DNA from: DASWHK01 sp036398215
GTDB lineage: Bacteria; Acidobacteriota; UBA890
DNA: 11,732 nt
Reading direction: 5' to 3'
Assembly: GCA_036398215.1 (NCBI GenBank)
Contig: DASWHK010000243.1
Span: 1-11,732 of the forward strand
Both the position numbers and the translations under genes were made by a program. Of this stretch, positions 6,343-11,732 are shown piece after piece. Below the pieces are notes generated by a model that was not told where the DNA came from, did no database searches, and saw nothing but the letters and a program-made list of their open reading frames with translations. Every line of letters begins with the position of its first letter. Positions within the stretch are counted from its first letter, which is position 1.

Positions 6343-7503
6343 TTACGTCGTAAGGGCGATAGATGCCTGCACGATCTGTTCCGTGGCCTCGTCGATGTCG
6401 GCGTCGCGGGTGAGGCGGCCGAGCGAGATGCGGATGCTGCCGTCCACCTCCTCCGGGCTGGCGCCGAGGGCGGCGAGCACGTAGCTGGCCTGGCGGGCGG
6501 CGCTGGTGCACGCCGAGGCCGTCGAGATCGCGATCCGGGGCATGGCCGCGATCAACGCCTCGGCGTCGAGGCCCGGGAAGCTCAGGCTGCTGGTGTTGGC
6601 GAGCCGCGGCGCTTCGCGGCCGAACACGCGCGCCTCGGGCACCGCGGCGAGGAGCCGGGCCTCGAGCCGGTCGCGCAGGGCGCGGATGCGGGGCTGCTTG
6701 ACGGCCATCTCCTCGCCGCAGATCTCGACCGCGGCGCCCAGGCCGACGATCCCGGGGACGTTGAGCGTGCCGGAGCGCAGCCCGCGCTCGTGGCCGCCGC
6801 CGTCCAGCAGCGGCTCGCAGCGGACCCGCGGCCGGCGCCGGCGAATGAACAGCGCCCCGACCCCCTTCGGGCCGTAGAGCTTGTGGGCCGACAGGCTCAG
6901 CAGGTCGATCTTCCTCTGCTCGACGTCGATCGGCTCCTTGCCGGCCGACTGGGTGGCGTCTGTATGGAACAGCGCCCCCTTGTCGCGGCAGATCGCGCCG
7001 ATCTCGCCGATGGGATGGATGACGCCGGTCTCGTTGTTGGCGTGCATGACCGAGACCAGGAAGGTCTGCTCGGTGATCGCGCCGGCGAGCTCGTCGAGGT
7101 CCAGGCGACCGGCGCCATCGACGCCGAGATAGGTGACCGGGTAGCCGCGCCCCTCGAGCCGCTCGCAGGGGTCGAGCACCGCCCGGTGCTCGGTGGCCAC
7201 GGTGACGATGTGCTTGCCACGGGCCGTCGCCACCGGCGAGGCGGCCACTCCCTTGATCGCCAGGTTGTCGGCCTCGGTGGCGCCGCTGACCCAGACGATC
7301 TCGCGGGGATCGGCGCCGATCAGATTGGCCACCTGCCGGCGGGCCCGCTCGACCGCTTCCGCTGCCTCGCGACCCGCCCGGTGGTGGCGGCTGGCGGCAT
7401 TGCCGAAGCGCTCGCCGAAGTAGGGGAGCATCACCTCCAGGACCCGCGGGTCGACCGGCGTGGTGGCGTTGTAGTCGAGGTAGATCGGCTCGCGGTCAGC
7501 CAT
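6343..7503 (-). CDS. Cysteine desulfurase, IscS/NifS type
   Basis: A PLP-dependent enzyme that takes sulfur from L-cysteine, forming a persulfide and alanine, for Fe-S clusters or thio-modification. The protein is 386 residues, normal for the family. Landmarks: IYLDYNATTPVDPRV (7-21), SGATEADNLAIKG (73-85), TEHRAV with His106, MHANNETGVIHPI (153-165), FHTDATQSAGK, the PLP lysine Lys208 in SLSAHKLYGPKG, GTLNVPGIVG, and the catalytic Cys332 in ISTASACTSA followed by SYVLAALG. The SACTSA loop places it in the group I (IscS/NifS) class rather than the SufS class. ATG 7503 overlaps the upstream cyclase stop by 8 bp, so the two are probably translationally coupled. No iscU, iscR or tRNA-thiolation gene is adjacent in the window, so its acceptor cannot be named. 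Confidence 0.95.
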   Translation of the reverse strand: MADREPIYLDYNATTPVDPRVLEVMLPYFGERFGNAASRHHRAGREAAEAVERARRQVANLIGADPREIVWVSGATEADNLAIKGVAASPVATARGKHIVTVATEHRAVLDPCERLEGRGYPVTYLGVDGAGRLDLDELAGAITEQTFLVSVMHANNETGVIHPIGEIGAICRDKGALFHTDATQSAGKEPIDVEQRKIDLLSLSAHKLYGPKGVGALFIRRRRPRVRCEPLLDGGGHERGLRSGTLNVPGIVGLGAAVEICGEEMAVKQPRIRALRDRLEARLLAAVPEARVFGREAPRLANTSSLSFPGLDAEALIAAMPRIAISTASACTSAARQASYVLAALGASPEEVDGSIRISLGRLTRDADIDEATEQIVQASIALTT

Positions 7504-9946
7504 GGGCCGGGGGCTCCGGCGCCGGCTCGCCAGCGCCGGGACCCGACGCCCGGGTCGCCAGCCCCAGGGCGGACGCCGTGAAGATCAGCGGGTAGAGGCG
7601 CTCAGCGTACCAGAGCTTGGCGAAGTACAGGCCGATGGGCGCCGCCGGGAAGCGCCGCCCGCGCTCCGTGGCCTCGATGAGCCACGAGCTGCCGCGGGCG
7701 ATGGCGTCGAGGATCCGCTCGCGGTCGAGCCCTTCGCCGTTGGCAGCGACGGCGGCGGGGCCCGCCAGGGTTGCGTTCGGTTCAGATCCGCCGGCGCCGG
7801 CGTCTGAAGCGGCGGCGCCGCGGTCTGAACGGGCGTTGGCGGGGCCTGACCCGCCACGGTTGACGGCCCCGGCAGGCCCTCCGCGACGTGGTGGCAACGA
7901 CAGAGCGATCTCGCTGAGCGCCTCCACCGCCAGCGCCGTCTCCTCGATCGTCGCCGCCACCGAGCCGTCGGCGCCGAACCCCCCGTCGGGCTGCTGGGCG
8001 GCCAGCAGCCAGTCGACGGCCCGTCGCTCGGCGCTCGCCCAGGCGCTCCGCAACGACGGCGGGCCGCCGACGAAACGGTGGGCGCGGAGCACCCGGCTGG
8101 TGCCGTACACGGGGTTCTCCTGCTCGGCTTGTGCCTGGTTGCCGAACCACAGCGGCACCCAGGCGCCGTCGGCGCGCTGCGACGCGACCAGGTAGCGGGT
8201 TGCCTCGGGAACGGCCCGCTGGATCCGCCGGCCGAGTGCCGGCGGCAGCGCTTCCCTCCAGGCGCCCCAGGCCCGCAGGGCGTGGGCGGTCAGGTCGGGG
8301 CTCGAGCGATCGAAGGGCAGCTTGCTCCAGCCGCGGCAGAAGGTCGGGATGCCGCCGTCGCGGTTCTGGATGTCGAGCAGCCAGGTGACAGCCGCCGTGG
8401 CTGCGTGGAGCGTCGCTTCGTCGCGCCCATCTATGGCCGCGCGGAGCGTTGCTTCGTCGCTCCCATCTGCGGCTGCGTGGAGCGGGGCTTCGTCGCTCCC
8501 GTCCGCGGCTGCGTGGCGCGGGGCTTCGTCGCTCCCGTCTGCGGCCGCGTGGCGTGTCGCTTCGTTACCTCGCGCGGCCAGGTTGGCGAGGGCCAGCAGG
8601 GCGCCCGGCGTATCGTCGGCGTCGGGGACGCCGCCGCTCAACGGCGTCCAGGCCCAGCCCCCGGGTGGCGCGTTGGTGTATGGATGCACGTCGCGGTACT
8701 GCTGGTCGAGCAGCCAGCGGCACAGCTTCTCCACCTCGGCTTCGTCCAGCCGATCGAGCTCGCCGGCCGCTGCCAGGGCGTTGATCGACAACGTCGTCAC
8801 CCAGGTGGCCAGGTTCGAGTCGATCGGCCAGCTGCCGTCGTCGCGGACGCTGCGGCACAGGAAGTCGAGGCCGCGGTCGACCACCGGATGGCTCGCCTGC
8901 CCGGACCCCACCAGGCTCATCACCACGAAGCTGGTGAGCGGGATCGCCTCGATGAAGCCGCCCGAGGGCGGCTGCACGGCGTCGAGGATGCGGAGGGTGC
9001 GGCCGCGCAGCAGGTTTCGCGCCAGGCGCGCCACCGGATTGCGCGTCGGCCGGTGATGGTGGATCGCCTGGCCCGTGGCGATCAGCGCCGGCAGCGCGTA
9101 GCTGACCATCGGCAGGCCGACCCACTCGAAGAGCTTGCGGGGGCAGGCCGCCAGCTCGAAGGGGACCGTTGGGACGGCCCGCCAGGCCCGCGGGCCGTCG
9201 CCGAATCGCCCGGCGAGCGCGTACAGCGTCAGGATTGGCACCGAGAACGTGCGATCGCTGCCGTAGCGGGCCTCGATCGCTCGTCCCAGCCGCTCCGGCG
9301 TCAGCTCGCCGGCCTCGCGCCGCAGCCAGGCTTCGGCGCGCGCGACGGCAGCGGGCGGATCGCCGGCGCGATGGTCCGCGACGCCTACCCGATCCGCAGA
9401 GGCAACGCGATGATCCACGGGGCCCGCCCGATCCATAGAGCCGATGGAATCGCCAGAGCCGATGGAATCGCCCGCCGAACCCTCGGCGCGGGCGGCGGCC
9501 CCGCCGTCGATTCCCAGGGCCGCCCAGCAGAGGATGGTCGTGCTGATGTTGCTGGGGCTGTCGGTGGTATCGCCCCAGCCGCCGTCGTCGTTCTGATGGC
9601 CGATCAGCCAGCCGATGCCGCCGTCGACCAGCGGCGCCAGGCGTCCGGAGCCGCGTCCGGCCCGCGCCGCGAGCCCCAGCGCCACCACCGCCGTGGCCGT
9701 CGATAGGGCGCTGGTCGAGAGCCGGCCCTCCCAGAAACCGCCCTCGACGCGGGCGTCGAGCAGTGCCTCGGCGGTGGCCGCGAGCGTCTCGCGGGTGGCT
9801 TCGAGCATCTCGCCGGCGGCGGAAGGCTCGCTCAAGACCGCCGGTCCGCCGTCGCGCACGGCCGGTCCGCCTTCGCGCAGCTCCGGTCCGCCGTCGCGCA
9901 CCGCCGGCCTGGACCGTCGATCGCGAGCTTCCTGTGATCCATCCAC
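7496..9946 (-). CDS. Squalene-hopene-cyclase-like class II terpene cyclase with repeat-filled loops
   Basis: A protein of the prenyltransferase/squalene-cyclase (alpha/alpha barrel) superfamily, 816 residues against roughly 620-720 for usual squalene-hopene cyclases. QW-type repeats are visible: QNDDGGWGD (118-126), VRDDGSWPID (367-376), QNRDGGIPTF (527-536), QRADGAWVPLWFGNQ (590-604) and QQPDGGFGADG (651-661). The class II protonating motif DxDD is present as D442-A-D-D445 in GGVPDADDTPGALLAL, and EAIPLTSFVVMSLVG and the C-terminal FAKLWYAERLYPLIF fit the cyclase fold. The excess length comes from low-complexity tracts at 13-42, 147-198, 460-516 and 687-738, all terminal or between helices. 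GTG 9946 has GAGGGG 7 bases upstream; Met47 (ATG at 9808) is the alternative. Probable role: cyclisation of a polyprenyl substrate such as squalene at the membrane; the product is not predictable. Confidence 0.85.
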   Translation of the reverse strand: MDGSQEARDRRSRPAVRDGGPELREGGPAVRDGGPAVLSEPSAAGEMLEATRETLAATAEALLDARVEGGFWEGRLSTSALSTATAVVALGLAARAGRGSGRLAPLVDGGIGWLIGHQNDDGGWGDTTDSPSNISTTILCWAALGIDGGAAARAEGSAGDSIGSGDSIGSMDRAGPVDHRVASADRVGVADHRAGDPPAAVARAEAWLRREAGELTPERLGRAIEARYGSDRTFSVPILTLYALAGRFGDGPRAWRAVPTVPFELAACPRKLFEWVGLPMVSYALPALIATGQAIHHHRPTRNPVARLARNLLRGRTLRILDAVQPPSGGFIEAIPLTSFVVMSLVGSGQASHPVVDRGLDFLCRSVRDDGSWPIDSNLATWVTTLSINALAAAGELDRLDEAEVEKLCRWLLDQQYRDVHPYTNAPPGGWAWTPLSGGVPDADDTPGALLALANLAARGNEATRHAAADGSDEAPRHAAADGSDEAPLHAAADGSDEATLRAAIDGRDEATLHAATAAVTWLLDIQNRDGGIPTFCRGWSKLPFDRSSPDLTAHALRAWGAWREALPPALGRRIQRAVPEATRYLVASQRADGAWVPLWFGNQAQAEQENPVYGTSRVLRAHRFVGGPPSLRSAWASAERRAVDWLLAAQQPDGGFGADGSVAATIEETALAVEALSEIALSLPPRRGGPAGAVNRGGSGPANARSDRGAAASDAGAGGSEPNATLAGPAAVAANGEGLDRERILDAIARGSSWLIEATERGRRFPAAPIGLYFAKLWYAERLYPLIFTASALGLATRASGPGAGEPAPEPPAHG
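8399..8569 (-). repeat. 36-bp minisatellite, about 4.7 units, inside the cyclase gene
   Basis: Codons 460-516 consist of 12-residue units GSDEAPxHAAAD: one 11-residue degenerate unit (GNEATRHAAAD), two near-identical units, then GSDEATLRAAID and GRDEATLHAATA. At DNA level the middle units share long identical stretches such as GCTTCGTCGCTCCC on the plus strand. The tract starts about 14 residues after the DxDD motif and ends just before the WLLDIQNRDGG repeat helix, so it fills an inter-helix loop. Confidence 0.93.
9437..9472 (-). repeat. Exact 18-bp tandem duplication in the cyclase gene
   Basis: Two perfect copies of an 18-bp unit (9437-9454 and 9455-9472) encode GDSIGS twice, at residues 159-170. 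Flanking sequence at 9361-9436 contains diverged relatives (several GATCC-A/G-C-AGAG-like segments) that encode the Asp/Arg/Ala/Gly-rich remainder of the insert. Confidence 0.9.
9836..9907 (-). repeat. 21-bp repeat, about 3.4 units, at the N-terminus of the cyclase
   Basis: Codons 14-37 read as heptads PAVRDGG, PELREGG, PAVRDGG, PAV. On the plus strand the units share CCGCCGTCGCGCA-type cores separated by GGCCGGT or CTCCGGT. They precede the first conserved cyclase helix (from about residue 47), so they form an N-terminal extension. Confidence 0.85.
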
Positions 9947-10089
9947 GAATCCGCCCCTCGCTTACTTGGCGAGAAAATATGATGGTATGCGCAAATCAAG
10001 CTGATTACCCCGCGCCCCGCAGGGATGCTGCGGACGAAGCGCTGGAAATGCATAACCCGGCCTCAGCGAGGCCCCTGGAGTTGTCGCCG
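9947..10089. promoter_or_regulatory. Divergent intergenic region with an AT-rich core
   Basis: This 143-bp gap separates the divergent cyclase and VOC genes. Positions 9961-10010 are 58% A+T, clearly different from the surrounding GC-rich sequence, and include -10-like hexamers on both strands: TATGAT on plus at 9978-9983, and TATTTT on minus at 9979-9974. Neither has a good -35 box at normal spacing. The composition supports promoters here but the exact sites cannot be fixed. Confidence 0.4.
9954..9959 (-). promoter_or_regulatory. Ribosome binding site supporting the GTG start of the cyclase
   Basis: The minus strand reads GAGGGG, then 7 bases, then GTG at 9946. This is a better site than anything before the alternative ATG at 9808 and is the main reason for including the repeat-rich N-terminus in the protein. 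Confidence 0.6.
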
Positions 10090-10638
10090 ATGAATCAGCA
10101 ACGACCGGCCCCGGTGGCCACCGGCGCTCCCATCGACCCCGGTGTGCGGATCGGCCACGTGCACCTGAAGGTCGCCGACCTCGAGCGGTCGCTGGGCTTC
10201 TACTGCGGCGTGCTCGGCTTCGAGCTCACGCAGCGCTATGGCGCCGAGGCGGCCTTCGTCTCGGCCGGCGGCTATCACCACCATATCGGCCTGAACACCT
10301 GGGAGAGCCGCGGCGGCAAGCCGCCGCCCTCCGGGACGACCGGGCTCTACCATCTCGCGATCCTCTACCCGAGCCGCGCCGCGCTCGCCGCCGCCCTTCG
10401 CCGCTTGATCGCCGCCGAGGTCCCCCTCGAAGGCGCCAGCGACCACGGCGTCAGCGAGGCCCTCTATCTGCGCGACCCCGACGGCAACGGGATCGAGCTG
10501 TACTGGGACCGCCCCCGCGAGCGCTGGCCGCGCGACGACGCCGGCAACCTGCACATGGACACGCGCCGCCTGGATATCGAGGAGCTGCTCCGCGAAGGCG
10601 ACGATTCGCTTCGCGACCCGTCGAGAAGCTCGGGCTAG
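10090..10638 (+). CDS. VOC-family (glyoxalase / extradiol dioxygenase fold) protein
   Basis: A 182-residue protein with two beta-alpha-beta-beta-beta modules, as in glyoxalase/catechol-2,3-dioxygenase-type (CatE-like) proteins. The first module starts IGHVHLKVADLERSLGFYCGVLGF (21-44); the second starts GLYHLAILYPSRAALAAAL (85-103) and ends LYLRDPDGNGIELYWDRP. Candidate metal ligands in the usual places are His23, His88 and Glu136, and YHHHIGLNTW (62-71) is a conserved pocket segment. The C-terminal MDTRRLDIEELL is common in this subgroup. Such proteins are divalent-metal oxygenases, lyases or resistance proteins; the substrate cannot be read from the sequence. ATG 10090 has GGAG 9 bases upstream; an in-frame ATG at 10048 would add 14 residues and lacks a good ribosome site. 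It diverges from the cyclase and nothing links the two functionally. Confidence 0.88.
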   Translation: MNQQRPAPVATGAPIDPGVRIGHVHLKVADLERSLGFYCGVLGFELTQRYGAEAAFVSAGGYHHHIGLNTWESRGGKPPPSGTTGLYHLAILYPSRAALAAALRRLIAAEVPLEGASDHGVSEALYLRDPDGNGIELYWDRPRERWPRDDAGNLHMDTRRLDIEELLREGDDSLRDPSRSSG

Positions 10639-10737
10639 GAGACTGTACGGGATACGGCTCGTTCAAAGTCCGAAGGTGCTGGGTGCGGTGGCATCATGGC
10701 CGTCCGGCTTGCTCCTCGCTGGGCGGTAACGGGCAGC

Positions 10738-10810
10738 TTGAGCTCGCCCACTGCTCGCGGGGCACCCGACTTTGGCGGAAAGCGGCCCGCGCGCTACCCT
10801 GCGAGCTCAA
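10738..10810. repeat. 10-bp perfect inverted repeat bracketing a candidate promoter
   Basis: TTGAGCTCGC at 10738-10747 and its exact reverse complement GCGAGCTCAA at 10801-10810. Each arm contains the palindrome GAGCTC, and the palindrome centres are 63 bp apart. The right arm directly follows the candidate -10 box of the M14 gene. The repeat itself is plain in the sequence; an operator role is inference. Confidence 0.6.
10772..10800 (+). promoter_or_regulatory. Candidate promoter of the M14 peptidase gene
   Basis: TTGGCG (10772-10777), 17 bases, TACCCT (10795-10800). The -35 matches TTGACA at 4 of 6 and the -10 fits TAnnnT. The predicted start near 10807 leaves a leader of about 26 bases containing the ribosome site. 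It lies in a 194-bp gap after the VOC gene that otherwise holds no gene. Confidence 0.4.
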
Positions 10811-10819
10811 CCACGTACC

Positions 10820-10826
10820 GGAGGAG
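10820..10826 (+). promoter_or_regulatory. Strong ribosome binding site deciding the GTG start of the M14 gene
   Basis: GGAGGAG followed by 6 bases and GTG at 10833. The in-frame ATGs at 10845 and 10848 are preceded only by AAGGA, 0 and 3 bases away, which is too close to work well, so GTG 10833 is preferred. Confidence 0.65.
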
Positions 10827-10832
10827 TTGCTT

Positions 10833-11732
10833 GTGCGGAAAGGAATGATGCGGGGAGCCGTCGCCGTTGCGGCGTTGCTCCTGTGGGTCGGCGGAGTCCG
10901 CGCCCAGTCTACGGAGTACCTCGATTTCGAGGGGCTCACCGCCGAGCTGCGCGCCCTGGTGGACGGCAGCGCCAGCGCCAGCATGCGGTCGCTCGGCAAC
11001 TCGCACGAGGGCCGGGAGATCTGTCTGGTGGAGATCGGCGATCCGGCGGGCACGCCCATGGACGAGCGGCCCGCCGTGCTCGTGGTCGCCAACCTCGAAG
11101 GCGACCACCTCGTGGGCAGCCACCTGGCGCTGGAGACGGTCCGCTTCCTGCTCAACGACCCGAGCGCGGCGGCGGTGCGGCGCGACCAGGCCGTCTACGT
11201 GATCCCGCGGCTCAACCCCGACGGCGCCGAGGCGATGTTCGCGGCGGTGAAGTGGGACCGCAGGGGCAACGCCTTCTCCTACGACGCCGACAACGACGGC
11301 CGCTACGACGAAGACCCCGGCGAGGACCTCGACGGCGACGGCATGATCACGCTCATGCGCGTGCCGGACCCGGCCGGCGCCTTCATGATCGACCCCGACG
11401 ACCCGCGCCTGATGCGCCGCGCCGACAAGGCGAAAGGCGAGGCCGGCACCCACACGCTGTACACCGAGGGCGTCGACTCCGACGGTGACGGCTACCTCAA
11501 CGAGGACGGGGAAGGCGGCGTCGACCTGAACCGCAACTTCCAGCACGAGCACCCCTACTACGAGGCGGACGCCGGCCCCTACATGGTGAGCGAGCCGGAG
11601 TCGCGCGCGCTGATGGACTTCGTCATCGCCAACCGCCACGTCGGCGCGGTGCTGACGTTCGGCCATTCCGACAACCTGGTGACGGCGCCGAACGACCGCG
11701 GCGAGCTCGCCGCGCCGAGCGCCATCGATCTG
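10833..11732 (+). CDS. Secreted M14-family zinc carboxypeptidase-like protein (partial, C-terminus beyond the right edge)
   Basis: The first 300 codons of an exported metallopeptidase. A signal peptide MRKGMMRGAVAVAALLLWVG with cleavage after VRA (about residue 24) precedes an M14 fold: SLGNSHEGREI (53-63), IPRLNPDGAEAMF (124-136), GGVDLNRNF (228-236, with the substrate-binding Asn/Arg pair 233-234), SEPESRALMDFV (253-264) and TFGHSDNLVTAP (275-286), where His278 should be the third zinc ligand. The place of the usual HxxE zinc motif is taken by ANLEGDHLVGS (86-96), giving Glu89-x-x-His92, the two ligands in exchanged order. Three Asp-rich DxDxDG loops (151-161, 165-174, 215-225) look like calcium sites inserted in the domain. 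The catalytic Glu expected further downstream is outside the window. Activity is therefore plausible but not proven. Confidence 0.85.
   Translation, partial: MRKGMMRGAVAVAALLLWVGGVRAQSTEYLDFEGLTAELRALVDGSASASMRSLGNSHEGREICLVEIGDPAGTPMDERPAVLVVANLEGDHLVGSHLALETVRFLLNDPSAAAVRRDQAVYVIPRLNPDGAEAMFAAVKWDRRGNAFSYDADNDGRYDEDPGEDLDGDGMITLMRVPDPAGAFMIDPDDPRLMRRADKAKGEAGTHTLYTEGVDSDGDGYLNEDGEGGVDLNRNFQHEHPYYEADAGPYMVSEPESRALMDFVIANRHVGAVLTFGHSDNLVTAPNDRGELAAPSAIDL

Noticed and set aside
8399..8569. Regular 36-bp repeats as a possible CRISPR array
   Set aside because: The units are directly tandem with no spacers, are imperfect, and are translated in frame within a conserved enzyme gene.
8078..9706. 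A 542-codon plus-strand open frame opposite the cyclase gene
   Set aside because: It is a composition-driven shadow; the minus strand carries DxDD and QW motifs.
1..9946. Idea that all minus-strand genes form one operon or functional system
   Set aside because: Gaps of 109-175 bp, a separate promoter candidate and unrelated functions argue for at least four transcription units.
10681..10767. GGGTGC / GCACCC inverted pair after the VOC gene
   Set aside because: Arms are only 6 bp and 75 bases apart; expected by chance in GC-rich sequence.
10794..11666. A 290-codon minus-strand open frame opposite the M14 gene
   Set aside because: It has no recognisable motif, and the plus strand has a signal peptide, a strong ribosome site and M14 landmarks.

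Overview
The window is a GC-rich stretch of bacterial chromosome packed with protein-coding genes. Long spurious open frames lie opposite almost every real gene, as expected at this base composition. The exported TolB-propeller/M28 and M14 metallopeptidases and a squalene-hopene-cyclase-like protein are gene types common in high-GC Gram-negative soil and marine lineages such as Acidobacteriota, Gemmatimonadota and Planctomycetota. That placement is inferred from gene content alone and is weak. No RNA gene, integrase, transposase, CRISPR array or phage gene is visible.

Layout. Everything from 9946 down to 1 is on the minus strand, in transcription order: a squalene-hopene-cyclase-like protein (9946-7496); an IscS/NifS-type cysteine desulfurase that overlaps it by 8 bp (7503-6343); a small PEMT/ICMT-type membrane methyltransferase (6167-5661); a SnoaL/NTF2-like protein (5551-5147); a 1021-residue secreted M28 peptidase with a propeller and a C-terminal Fn3-like domain (4992-1927); and a cobalt-type nitrile hydratase operon in the order beta (1773-1108), alpha (1111-356), activator (359 to beyond the left edge). 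The three nitrile hydratase genes are joined by 4-bp ATGA overlaps and have a candidate promoter of their own at 1840-1869. On the plus strand, divergent from the cyclase, are a VOC/glyoxalase-fold protein (10090-10638) and the first 300 codons of a secreted M14-type carboxypeptidase (10833 to the right edge).

How the genes work together. The nitrile hydratase operon is a self-contained unit that would hydrate nitriles to amides; no amidase or cobalt transporter is in view. The cyclase and desulfurase are probably one operon, although their functions have no obvious link. The other genes look like independent housekeeping or nutrient-scavenging genes.

Nothing here looks like a complete new multigene system. 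The most distinctive features are: (i) a histidine-rich, tandem-duplicated N-terminus on the nitrile hydratase alpha subunit whose two copies differ only at synonymous positions; (ii) several in-frame minisatellite-like expansions in three separate genes, placed at termini or in loops; (iii) an apparent HxxE to ExxH exchange of zinc ligands in the M14 protein; and (iv) a perfect 10-bp inverted repeat whose arms are 63 bp apart and bracket the candidate promoter of the M14 gene.
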